From Myxococcales bacterium (lineage in GTDB: Bacteria; Myxococcota; Myxococcia; Myxococcales; Myxococcaceae), in assembly GCA_003153055.1 (NCBI GenBank), contig PMBV01000291.1, positions 1 to 21,954 on the forward strand: a DNA stretch of 21,954 nucleotides, given 5' to 3'. The first letter of the stretch is position 1. The number at the start of each line of letters is the position of its first letter. Below are positions 1 through 6,950 of the stretch, one piece after another. The position numbers were made by a program, and so were the translations under genes. The notes under the pieces were generated by a model, which saw only the letters and a list, made by a program, of their open reading frames with translations, was not told where the DNA came from and did not search any database.

Positions 1-680
1 GCACAGTCGATCCACGCCACGAAGGCGCTCCGGTTGAGGTCGGCGTGGGTGCAGGCCTCGTGCGATCGACTCCAGCCACAGAACTCCTCGTTGAGCTGAG
101 CGAAGTCCTCTCCGAGCCACAGGAGCCCGACCTGCTTCTCGAGATCCGGGTCGTTGAACTTCTCCTCCAGGTGCTTGAGCACCGCCTGGGCGCGATCTCG
201 GCTCAAGGCTGTGTTGTGGGCCGCCTCACCCTCGGGGCTCGCCCGAGCCACCACGAAGAAGAAGCTCGCGCCGCGTTGATCGCTCCAGGCTTGGTCGGCC
301 AGCGCCTGCCCTGCCTCGTCGAGCTCGGCCTTGTCCTGGTCGAACTGGAGAATATGGGCCCGCTTCGCCAACGGCCGAAACAGCGCGTTGAAGTCGCCGC
401 CCGAGAGCGCCGCCACCTTCTGCGCCACCATCGGCTGGCACCCCCGCGCACCGCCCGCCGAGCTCAACAGCCCACAGGCGCTGGCGACCCTCCGCACCAC
501 GGCCTTGAGCTGAGGCGTACAGTACGAATCCTCCGAGACGGCGGCGGTCGACACGGGAGAAGGCTTGCCCTGGCTCTCCTTGAGCCGCGTGCCAGCCGCG
601 CTGCCCCAGCTCGCCACCAGCCCAGCGGGTACCAGCGCCGCGACCAGCCCGAGCGTGGTCATCTTCACGCCGTCGCTCAT
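1..680 (-). CDS. OmpA-like peptidoglycan-binding envelope protein, 3' end cut by window edge
   Basis: The open frame starts at an ATG at 678-680 and runs off the left edge without a stop; about 226 residues are visible. The start overlaps the upstream VKOR-fusion gene by 4 bp (ATGA), which fixes it. Residues about 8-28 form a hydrophobic N-terminal segment, read as a signal peptide or anchor. Around residues 105-226 the pattern fits an OmpA C-terminal domain: ILQFDQDKAELDEAG near its start, LSRDRAQAVLKHL in the middle and a DLNRSAFV segment with the arginine typical of the family. The usual GHTD segment is not conserved (VARASPEG instead), so peptidoglycan binding may be altered. Several cysteines lie outside the core, which suits a disulfide-forming partner encoded just upstream. 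Fold assignment is by motif only. Confidence 0.75.
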   Translation of the reverse strand, partial: MSDGVKMTTLGLVAALVPAGLVASWGSAAGTRLKESQGKPSPVSTAAVSEDSYCTPQLKAVVRRVASACGLLSSAGGARGCQPMVAQKVAALSGGDFNALFRPLAKRAHILQFDQDKAELDEAGQALADQAWSDQRGASFFFVVARASPEGEAAHNTALSRDRAQAVLKHLEEKFNDPDLEKQVGLLWLGEDFAQLNEEFCGWSRSHEACTHADLNRSAFVAWIDC

Positions 681-1960
681 GGGCGGCCTCCCTTCGACGG
701 CCCAGCGCTGGCGGCCAGCATGCCGCGCAGCGAGTACTCGAGGCCCAGGTCCGTGTCTTCATCGCACATGCGCTTCTCGCGGACGAAGAGCTGGGGAGTC
801 AGCACCGGGAGCGCGTTAGCCACCGCCCACCGCAGGCTCTTGAGGAGCTTGTTCTTCACCTGCGGCCCGCCCAAGCACCCCTTCACCTCGGGGAAGCGGG
901 CCTCCAGCTCAGCGCGCATGGCCTTGGGGTCCTTCTTGGCATCGTCCCGCAGTCGGTCTTGATGCTCGAAGGCCCAGGCGAGCACCTTGCGCGCCGCCGC
1001 GTGGTCCCGCTTCTCGCCGAGGCCCGCGGCGCAGAGAATCGCCTCGCTCACCGCGCAGGCCCCGGGGTGCAGCTCCTCGGTCACCATCCAGTTGCAGGTC
1101 GAGTCGAGGGGGAACAGGAGCCCCTTGAGGCCCAGCTCCCGGCTCACGCTGCTCGCGGCCAGCCGGGTGTCGAAGGCGCGGCACGACGGGCACAAGGGGT
1201 CGAGCACCTCGATGGCGTCGGTCTTCCCGCTCCTCAGCTCGATCATCACCTTGGCTGGGTCATCGGCCTGAACGAGGGTGCCGCAGCCACCGGGCTTGGA
1301 GGCGTCACTCGGCGGGTGGAAGCCCAGGAAGACGAGGGTCAGCAACCCCACGAAGCCGACGCCCTGGGCGAACCAGCCCATGACCCGAGCCAGGCCCCCG
1401 TCACCGCCCTTGGGCACCTGGCGAAAGGCCAGCACCGCGAAGACGAACGCCGCCACGCTGCTCACATACATGCCGACACACACCTTGCAGGTCGACCCGA
1501 TGTGCAGCGAAAGCCCGAAGTACACGAGGCTCATCACCAGCGGGAGCCCAGTGGCGACGACGAGGTAGCCGGCCTCCTGTCGACTCGCGGCGCCTCGCCA
1601 CACGATGCCGCTGGCGCGGTAGACGAGGTACGAGAAGACCGCCAGGGCCCAGAGCGCCACCGGCACCCCGCCCCACACCGACTCACGGAAGAACGAGCTG
1701 TAGGGCGACAGCATCACCGTGCGACAGCCGCTCTCGCCGAGCTCCTTGCCCGCCCCGGGAACGAAGGAGCAATGAACGGAGTGCACCTGGCGATCGAGGA
1801 ACTGCATGAAGTCGAAGGTGCTGACAGCCGAGAAGATGGCCCCCAACGCAGACGCCGCGGCCACCGCGAGGTTGAGCGGTCGAGACGACGTCGGCGGCGC
1901 GTCATGGCCCCAATCGTCCGGCGGGTGGGCTGGCAGCGAGAGTCGGTTGGAAGGGGTCAC
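677..1960 (-). CDS. VKOR-thioredoxin (DsbA-like) fusion, disulfide-forming membrane protein
   Basis: This 427-residue protein combines a vitamin K epoxide reductase domain with a C-terminal thioredoxin-like domain. Hydrophobic segments lie at about 31-50, 96-117, 131-152, 164-182 and 196-214. The VKOR active site is visible as CKVC (C158, C161) at the start of a helix, with loop cysteines C64 and C79 as the shuttle pair. The second domain, from about residue 225, carries CPSC (C257, C260) after LDPL, as in DsbA-type proteins. Family knowledge: such fusions oxidise periplasmic thiols and pass electrons to quinone. It overlaps by 4 bp both the PEGA gene before it and the OmpA-like gene after it, so the three are probably cotranscribed and translationally coupled. 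Extra cysteines (C289, C302, C310) follow the CPSC motif and may add a structural disulfide. Confidence 0.88.
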   Translation of the reverse strand: MTPSNRLSLPAHPPDDWGHDAPPTSSRPLNLAVAAASALGAIFSAVSTFDFMQFLDRQVHSVHCSFVPGAGKELGESGCRTVMLSPYSSFFRESVWGGVPVALWALAVFSYLVYRASGIVWRGAASRQEAGYLVVATGLPLVMSLVYFGLSLHIGSTCKVCVGMYVSSVAAFVFAVLAFRQVPKGGDGGLARVMGWFAQGVGFVGLLTLVFLGFHPPSDASKPGGCGTLVQADDPAKVMIELRSGKTDAIEVLDPLCPSCRAFDTRLAASSVSRELGLKGLLFPLDSTCNWMVTEELHPGACAVSEAILCAAGLGEKRDHAAARKVLAWAFEHQDRLRDDAKKDPKAMRAELEARFPEVKGCLGGPQVKNKLLKSLRWAVANALPVLTPQLFVREKRMCDEDTDLGLEYSLRGMLAASAGPSKGGRP

Positions 1961-2733
1961 GGCGCGTGATGGTAATCGAGCCCGTCACCCACCGCGAGGA
2001 GCACGGCGGCCTCGTCATCGCGAAAGAAGGTGAAGGTGCGCGTCTCGGTGCGCCGCCCTTCGAGCACGAGGCGGAGCTGGGTGCGCTGGCCGAGCGGCCG
2101 GGTGAGCTCGATGGGCGTATGCCCCAGGCGATCGCTCGCCTCGTACACCTCGGCGCCCGATGGGCTCGAGGTCAGCCGCAGCGTGCGCACCGAGGGCTCC
2201 ACGTCGTCGACCGCGACGGCTGCCTCGGGCTCAGGTGGAGCGCTGGCGCGTCGAGCGGCCAGGCCTCCGATGGCCACCGCTGCGATGGCGACGGCGGCGA
2301 AGAGCAGGAGACGAGGCTTCTTGGAGTCAGGTGACGGACTGGCCATCGGCCGGGGGAGCGGCAACGGGGTGCCCGCGGGCTCGGTGCGCTCGACGCTCCG
2401 GACGACCGTCTGACACAGCGACGCGGCCGAGCGAGGGCCCGCATCAAAGAGGGGCGACGAGGCCACTCGCGTCTCGACGCCGTCGAGGCACTGAACCGTC
2501 TGGGCTGTCGTCGGTGGTGTCACCCGGGTCTCGACGTCTTTGGTCGGCGCCCGCACGGCGTCGGGGTGCTTGGCCGAGGCTCGATCTGCGCGGGGCCGGG
2601 CGCTGCGCCGGGTGTTGGGAGCCAGTGGACGCTTCGCGCGGGAGCGGGCCACCACGGTCTCTTCCTCCGTTCCCGTCGACGCACGCCGATTCCTCGCGGT
2701 GCTCGCCTTCTTCGTGGTCTTTGGATCAACCAT
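1957..2733 (-). CDS. PEGA-domain membrane protein with basic N-terminal tail
   Basis: The protein has 258 residues. Residues 1-65 are rich in Lys and Arg and look disordered. A single membrane helix lies at about 141-160 (LLLFAAVAIAAVAIGGLAA). After it, residues 183-236 fit a PEGA domain: TLRLTSSPSGAEVY, then a GHTP turn and two beta strands. PEGA domains are small beta-sandwich modules on the outer side of the membrane, common in myxobacterial surface and kinase proteins. No kinase domain is present. Two cysteines (C82, C107) lie in the segment before the membrane helix. The ATG at 2733 is preceded by a purine-rich ribosome site (GAGGAGGGGAG). It is the first gene of a three-gene overlapping operon. 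Confidence 0.72.
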   Translation of the reverse strand: MVDPKTTKKASTARNRRASTGTEEETVVARSRAKRPLAPNTRRSARPRADRASAKHPDAVRAPTKDVETRVTPPTTAQTVQCLDGVETRVASSPLFDAGPRSAASLCQTVVRSVERTEPAGTPLPLPRPMASPSPDSKKPRLLLFAAVAIAAVAIGGLAARRASAPPEPEAAVAVDDVEPSVRTLRLTSSPSGAEVYEASDRLGHTPIELTRPLGQRTQLRLVLEGRRTETRTFTFFRDDEAAVLLAVGDGLDYHHAP

Positions 2734-2920
2734 CGCTCGCTCCCCTCCTCGAACGTTTGTCTCTCAAATGGCTCGGTTTCGCAATGTGGGAGCCGCGCTG
2801 GCCGGAGGGAGAAAATGGCGAGAAATTGGAACGTATTTGTAAGCCGCGAGGACAGAAACACCGCGGGCGGGCGAACGGGGCGAGCCGAGAACTCAGGCAC
2901 ACCGCTCACGGAGATCAACA
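2734..2920. promoter_or_regulatory. Divergent promoter region between PEGA operon and small helical protein gene
   Basis: These 187 bp separate two genes read outwards. The segment around 2810-2840 is more A+T-rich than the surroundings, as expected of a promoter. I see no convincing -35/-10 pair and no sigma-54 (TGGC-N8-TTGC) site. Ribosome sites are visible at both ends, with ACGGAG before the plus-strand start at 2921. The promoter role is inferred from gene orientation. Confidence 0.4.
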
Positions 2921-3325
2921 ATGTCGAACTACAACGCAGGCGCCCCGAGGCACTCGTCGCTGTCCCGCATCCCCACCCAGGAGATCCGCGAGGCCAGGAA
3001 GCCCATCGCGGAGGCACCCCAGTTCCGCGGGCCGTCCGACGGCTTCTTCGAGGGACCGACGAGGTCTCACGGGTCGCATCGGCACTCGGGCCTGTCACAC
3101 CCCTGCGAGGGCATGGGTGGAAAGGGCGACGCCACCGGCACCGACGCGCTGAAGTCGAAGATCGAAGAGCTGGCCCAGATGCTCCAGGAGCTCCTGGCGA
3201 AATTGGGCCAGGCCAATGGCCAGTCGCCCAACTCGACCGACGACACCACTGGCACCGGCCAGGTCGACCAGGCGCCCCAGTCGGAGCCCTCCACGCCTCC
3301 CGACACCACCACCGGCGGGAGCTGA
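2921..3325 (+). CDS. Small hypothetical protein: His/Cys cluster, central helix, Thr/Ser/Pro tail
   Basis: I do not recognise this 134-residue protein. It starts at an ATG with ACGGAG seven bases upstream. Residues 1-48 are polar with several Arg and Pro. Residues 50-62 hold four histidines and one cysteine (H50, H53, H55, H60, C62), a possible metal site. Residues 74-98 form a strongly amphipathic helix (ALKSKIEELAQMLQELLAKL). Residues 100-134 are low-complexity, rich in Thr, Ser, Pro, Gln and Gly, and end in DTTTGGS. No signal peptide or membrane segment is seen. It lies 31 bp before the ApbE-like gene on the same strand and is probably cotranscribed with it. Harpin-like or type III secretion substrates have a similar layout, but no homology can be shown here. 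Confidence 0.6.
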   Translation: MSNYNAGAPRHSSLSRIPTQEIREARKPIAEAPQFRGPSDGFFEGPTRSHGSHRHSGLSHPCEGMGGKGDATGTDALKSKIEELAQMLQELLAKLGQANGQSPNSTDDTTGTGQVDQAPQSEPSTPPDTTTGGS

Positions 3326-3356
3326 GAGGTACCGCGAGACGACGGAGCGCGCGCCC

Positions 3357-4481
3357 ATGACCAACCTCGCCCCCACCCAGCACCCACGGAGCCCGGCCGA
3401 GTCGGTCCGCGCCGTCACGTTTCGCGCCATGAACACCCGCGTCACCTTGCAGGTCGTCGGCTCGGGACCGAAGGTGGACGCGGCCCTCACAGCGGCGGAG
3501 GAGGTCTTCCGCCGGGTCGAGAAGGCCTGCACCCGGTTCGACCCCTCGAGCCCGCTGATGCGAGCCAACGAAGCGAAAGACACCTGGTTCTCGGTGCCTC
3601 CCGAGTGTCATCAGGCGCTCACCGAGGCGGCTCGGGCGCACCAGGAAACCGAGGGGCTCTTCGACCCTCGGGTCCTCGAGTCGCTGGTCGGCCTCGGCTA
3701 TGACCGCACCCTGCCGTTTCGGAGCCAGGCGGTGGAGCTCTCCGCTCGCCCTTCGACCCGGGGCGCCACCTTGACTGTCGGCTCCTGGAAGCCGGGACTG
3801 GAAGCTGGACGCGTGAAGGTGGGGCCCAGTCCGATCGATCTCGGCGGCATCGGCAAGGGGTTCGCCGTGCGGCTGGCGGGTGAGGTGCTCGGTCGGGCCG
3901 TTCGCGCCCACGTGGTGGAGGCCGGCGGAGACTGCCACCTCGGCGGCAACGGGCCGCGCGACGAGGGCTGGCAGGTGGGCGTGGAGGATCCGCGCGGTGG
4001 CGACCGACCGGTGGCGGTGCTCAAGCTACGCGATACGGGCTGCGCCACCTCGTCGCTCAAGGTCCGGAATTGGCGCGTCGGCCAGGAGCAGGTGCATCAC
4101 CTCATCGATCCTCGCACCGGCACGAGCGCCCAAGGTGGCGTCCTGTCGGTCACCGTGGTGGGCCCCGACACGGCCCGCGACGAGGTCTGGGCCAAGTCGC
4201 TGTTGATCGCCGGGAAGCGGGAGATCTCCAGCCTGTCCAACGCCCATGGGCTCGCCGCCCTGTGGGTCGACGACGAGGGACAGGTGTCGATGTCATCGGC
4301 GATGCAGCCGTGGGTGTCGTGGCTGCCGTCTCGAGCGCCACCGGCCACGCCGCGGACCCTGCCCCCGCACCTCAGCGCGGCCCTCGAGGACCGCACCGCC
4401 ATGCTGGCGCTGCTCACGCGACTGATGCAGCTCGAGCAGTCCGCCAAGCGACTCACCTTCAACGGCCTGGTCCGAATTTGA
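3357..4481 (+). CDS. apbE: FAD:protein FMN transferase (ApbE family), cytoplasmic form
   Basis: The 374-residue protein shows the ApbE motifs in order: RFDPSSPLMRAN (60-71), PIDLGGIGKGFAV (159-171), EAGGDCHLGG (188-197) and HHLIDPRTG (247-255). ApbE enzymes transfer FMN from FAD to Thr or Ser of target proteins. There is no signal peptide or lipobox, so this copy should act in the cytoplasm. The ATG at 3357 was chosen because GGAG lies nine bases upstream and the frame further up overlaps the preceding gene. The usual metal-binding Asp...Thr segment near the C-terminal end of the domain reads DEVWAKSLLIAG (275-286), so the pair appears as Glu/Lys. Residues 325-374 are an extra helical tail beyond the normal domain. 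The substrate is unknown; no obvious Nqr/Rnf-type target is nearby. Confidence 0.87.
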   Translation: MTNLAPTQHPRSPAESVRAVTFRAMNTRVTLQVVGSGPKVDAALTAAEEVFRRVEKACTRFDPSSPLMRANEAKDTWFSVPPECHQALTEAARAHQETEGLFDPRVLESLVGLGYDRTLPFRSQAVELSARPSTRGATLTVGSWKPGLEAGRVKVGPSPIDLGGIGKGFAVRLAGEVLGRAVRAHVVEAGGDCHLGGNGPRDEGWQVGVEDPRGGDRPVAVLKLRDTGCATSSLKVRNWRVGQEQVHHLIDPRTGTSAQGGVLSVTVVGPDTARDEVWAKSLLIAGKREISSLSNAHGLAALWVDDEGQVSMSSAMQPWVSWLPSRAPPATPRTLPPHLSAALEDRTAMLALLTRLMQLEQSAKRLTFNGLVRI

Positions 4482-4508
4482 TTGTGGAAACGAAAGGGAG
4501 CCCCATCC

Positions 4509-4982
4509 ATGACAGCCAAGAGACCCTCCGTCGACGAGCCCTACTCGAAAGACCGCGTCGACCGCTGGGTGGCAGGCGAGCTGACCCTCGCCGAGCTCGA
4601 TGGGTTCAGTGACGCGGACTTGAAGCAAATCGCCGTGACCGGCCACCGATTGGTCGAGACTGGGCAGCTGGGCGACGCGGCCATCATCTTCAAGGGCTTG
4701 GTGGCCCTGTCACCGAAGGTCAGCTACTTCCACACCGCGCTGGGAGCCATCGCGCTGGCTGCCGGAAACCTCGACGACGCGACGGCCCGCCTCGATGAGG
4801 CCCTGGCGCTCGACGAGACGAACGCCGAAGCGCTGGTCCATCGAGGTGAGGTTCGGCTCCTCAGAGGCCTGGTGAAAGAGGCGACGGCGGACCTTACCGT
4901 GGCCATCGCCCTCGACGCGGGGAAGGAGCGGGCCTGCACGCAGCGCGCGCGGGGGCTGCTCAGCTCGGTGCGAACCGGGTGA
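4509..4982 (+). CDS. Short TPR protein resembling LcrH/SycD-type secretion chaperones
   Basis: The protein has 157 residues. The ATG at 4509 follows AAAGGGAG by eight bases; a longer in-frame start at 4482 lacks a ribosome site. Three helix-pair repeats are visible at about 39-68, 71-102 and 105-136, with the TPR pattern (G-x-L-x-x-A at each turn, LDEALALDETNAEAL in the middle). The preceding segment AGELTLAELDGFSDADLKQIA resembles the N-terminal helix of LcrH/SycD chaperones, which hold type III secretion translocators. This resemblance is by eye and could reflect any small TPR adaptor. It follows the ApbE-like gene by 27 bp on the same strand, and its small upstream neighbour at 2921 could be a client. 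No other secretion genes are next to it. Confidence 0.68.
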   Translation: MTAKRPSVDEPYSKDRVDRWVAGELTLAELDGFSDADLKQIAVTGHRLVETGQLGDAAIIFKGLVALSPKVSYFHTALGAIALAAGNLDDATARLDEALALDETNAEALVHRGEVRLLRGLVKEATADLTVAIALDAGKERACTQRARGLLSSVRTG

Positions 4983-5035
4983 CATGGGGCACACGGAATG
5001 CTTTGGGTGGGCTGGCCACACTGGGGGCGCGCCGC

Positions 5036-5527
5036 TCAGGTGCTCGAGGTCGTCATTCGTTCCCGAATCGCGCGCAGCTCGAGCTCCACCGCCTTGTCCT
5101 TCGGGCGGCCGACATGGGCTTTGACTGCGATGAGGTCGTCGAGCGCTACCAGGCGGCACCGAAGGGTCCCCAAATCCACCTCGACGCTGTTCGCCCGAAC
5201 CCGGTCGAAGTCTCCCACGGGGGGAAGCGAACCCAAGAGGTCGATGCGACCGAGCGTCGTGTCGAGGTAGAGATTGCGGAGCTCCGCCAGCTCGGCGGCG
5301 GTGCGAGTGACGCGAGGCTTGCCGTGCGCCTGGTAGAAGCGGGGCTCGAGGTCGCCCAGCGCAGCAAGGATTCGTTCACAGTTCTCCAGGCTGAGGCGGG
5401 CGACGACGTCGAGGTCTCGGGTCATGTACGAGGAGCCGTGCAGGTTGGCCGCCACGCCACCCACCAGCACGAACTCAACCCCAGCGCCGGTCAGTCGCTC
5501 CAGGAGTCGGTCATTTTCCTGGGCCAT
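5036..5527 (-). CDS. Nucleotidyltransferase-fold protein (AbiEii/DUF6036/MNT-like), possible toxin
   Basis: The protein has 163 residues from the ATG at 5525-5527. The nucleotidyltransferase signature is clear: FVLVGGVAANLHG (19-31) followed by TRDLDVV, giving the GG motif and the D-x-D pair (D38, D40), then a third acid in GRIDLLG (D96). The C-terminal segment ALDDLIAVKAHVGRPKDKAVELELRAI is typical of AbiEii/DUF6036-type proteins. Family knowledge: several such proteins are toxins that nucleotidylate tRNA or other targets, while some MNT members are antitoxins. The start overlaps the end of the 73-residue upstream gene by 17 bp, so the two form a translationally coupled pair. No HEPN gene lies in the same operon, though one lies about 840 bp away in the opposite direction. 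Confidence 0.8.
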   Translation of the reverse strand: MAQENDRLLERLTGAGVEFVLVGGVAANLHGSSYMTRDLDVVARLSLENCERILAALGDLEPRFYQAHGKPRVTRTAAELAELRNLYLDTTLGRIDLLGSLPPVGDFDRVRANSVEVDLGTLRCRLVALDDLIAVKAHVGRPKDKAVELELRAIRERMTTSST

Positions 5528-5732
5528 ACAGCCGCTCCCGCGCCGCATCCAGCCGGGCCGCGAAGGCCGTGAGACGCACCGACTCGGCGAACCGCTCAGC
5601 CATCGTCCGCCCCAGCGCGTCGTCGATGAGCGTGACGTCGAGCCCGAACTCGATGGCCGCGTCCCACGCAGGGCCGTAGCTCTTCTGCGCCCGTAGCCAC
5701 GCCCGGCGGTCGAGGTCGTCCTCCTGCACCAT
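5511..5732 (-). CDS. Small partner protein of the nucleotidyltransferase, candidate antitoxin
   Basis: This 73-residue protein begins MVQEDDLDRRAW and is predicted almost wholly helical, with a charged N-terminus and a C-terminal segment RFAESVRLTAFAARLDAARE. I cannot assign a family. The gene precedes the nucleotidyltransferase and overlaps it by 17 bp, the usual order and coupling of toxin-antitoxin pairs in which the antitoxin comes first. The same reading frame stays open far upstream but loses protein-like character, so the ATG at 5732 is preferred. It contains no obvious DNA-binding motif. The antitoxin role is inferred from size and position only. Confidence 0.6.
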   Translation of the reverse strand: MVQEDDLDRRAWLRAQKSYGPAWDAAIEFGLDVTLIDDALGRTMAERFAESVRLTAFAARLDAARERLYGPGK

Positions 5733-6046
5733 ACCGTTCAGTCTACTCGAATCGAATACGCGCGGCACGGCGACGGAGGGCGGGCGCCCAAACCCAGTCG
5801 AGCGACGGCTCAAGCACTCGGCGGTGGTGGCGATCACCGCTGAAGCCAGCGCGAAGCGGTTCGGCTGAAGTGCTGGCGAGGGCCTCGAAGAGCCCCGACC
5901 AGTCCCTCGCAACGGCACGGTCTCCTCGCTGCTGCAGGGAGGCTCGCGAGAGCGGGTCGTTGGAGGCACCAATCGAGGAACGAAGTCCGCGTTGAGCGCA
6001 GTGCCGGCAGTCGACAGCCGCCCTTCGCGCTTGCTAAGGTTTGCGC
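5733..6046. other. 314-bp divergent intergenic region, no gene seen
   Basis: The region lies between the minus-strand nucleotidyltransferase pair and the plus-strand wHTH-HEPN pair, so it should hold both promoters. Open frames cross it on both strands, but their translations are Arg/Ser/Pro-rich and have no recognisable motif. One plus-strand frame ends in ITAEASAKRFG and a stop near 5867. It could be a remnant of a lost gene but cannot be identified. AAGG at 6036-6039 serves the downstream start. No long repeat or clear promoter box was seen. Confidence 0.4.
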
Positions 6047-6373
6047 ATGGAGATTTCCGAAACGGCGCTCGGCCGCCTCGTGCCCATTCACGAGGGCCAG
6101 ACCTTTCTCGAGGATTCGGTGCTGAAGGTACTCTTCGAATACCGGATGAGCCCGCACAATCCGAACAACGTCCCCATGAAGCTCTCGGACATCGTGCGTA
6201 GCGTAGCTTCCGAGGATCAACTCGTCGCGGCTGCACTCGACGCGCTGAAGGAGCAGGCGCCACCGCTGGTCGAAGAGCGCGAGTCCTTCCAACAGAACCG
6301 AACGTTTCGGATCACTGGGAGCGGCGTGGGCTTTGTTCGAAACATGCCCCAAGGCGTCGCCAGCGTCGCATGA
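6047..6373 (+). CDS. Winged-helix-like small protein, partner of HEPN gene
   Basis: The protein has 108 residues. ATG 6047 is used because AAGG lies seven bases upstream; a TTG two codons earlier is less likely. The layout suggests a winged helix-turn-helix: helices at about 21-33 (LEDSVLKVLFEYR), 45-54 (KLSDIVRSVA) and 56-70 (EDQLVAAALDALKEQ), then a beta hairpin 74-98 (LVEERESFQQ, NRTFRITGSG). This is judged from the pattern, not a match. It overlaps the HEPN gene by 4 bp (ATGA), so the two are one operon. A DNA-binding antitoxin that represses its own promoter would fit, but this is inference. Confidence 0.6.
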   Translation: MEISETALGRLVPIHEGQTFLEDSVLKVLFEYRMSPHNPNNVPMKLSDIVRSVASEDQLVAAALDALKEQAPPLVEERESFQQNRTFRITGSGVGFVRNMPQGVASVA

Positions 6374-6879
6374 GCCACACTTCGTGGCTCCGGCAGGCAG
6401 AGAGCGATCTCGAGGCCGCGAGGACCTTGAGTGACGCCAACTATCATTCGCAGGCCATCTGGCTCGCAGGACAAGCCGTCGAGAAGGCCCACAAAGCGAT
6501 CATTGTGGCCCTTGGTCTTCAGTACCAAGAGAAGCACTTCAAGCAGCTTGGGCATGCCACGGGAGAGATATCGAGACTGCTTCCGGCTGCGTTGCAGGCG
6601 CCGCTCGATCCAGAGATCGCGGTTCTGGTTGTCAGCCTGGAGCAACGGGCCGTCGCATCACGATATCCGGCGCCAGAACAGACGGTGGGACGCCGGGTGG
6701 CGGACCTCGTCGCGCCAGCCGAGTCGCTCAAGGACTCGCAGCAAGACGTCGCCAGCGCGGCAAAGCTCCTCGACTGGTGCCGCGATCGCATCGTACGTGC
6801 GCAATCGGCTGTGCAGGCGATGAGACCACCGGTGTGCCCGCCCTCGCCGCACCCGACAGGCGGAGCCGGGCGGGGTTGA
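6370..6879 (+). CDS. HEPN-domain protein
   Basis: The protein has 169 residues, with a HEPN domain at about 5-125. It opens with WLRQAESDLEAARTL, continues with YHSQAIWLAGQAVEKAHKAIIVALG, which is the characteristic second helix, and has SRYP at the expected later position. HEPN proteins are all-helical and many are RNases in toxin-antitoxin, CRISPR and abortive infection systems. The RNase motif R-x4-6-H is not found, so it may be catalytically inactive, act by binding, or be the non-toxic partner. The C-terminal 25 residues are Pro/Gly-rich and probably disordered. It follows the winged-helix-like gene with a 4-bp overlap and converges on the sirtuin gene 71 bp away. Confidence 0.82.
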   Translation: MSHTSWLRQAESDLEAARTLSDANYHSQAIWLAGQAVEKAHKAIIVALGLQYQEKHFKQLGHATGEISRLLPAALQAPLDPEIAVLVVSLEQRAVASRYPAPEQTVGRRVADLVAPAESLKDSQQDVASAAKLLDWCRDRIVRAQSAVQAMRPPVCPPSPHPTGGAGRG

Positions 6880-6950
6880 CCACAGGCCGTAGCGGGTCCT
6901 CCCCCGCGTTGCTTGCGACGGCAGTTGGACAGCAGCCCCGCCCTCGCGCC

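Noticed and set aside
5733..6263. Long minus-strand open frame upstream of the 73-residue gene.
   Set aside because: It is open because of high G+C; the translation is Arg/Ser/Pro-rich without motifs and it overlaps the winged-helix-like gene.
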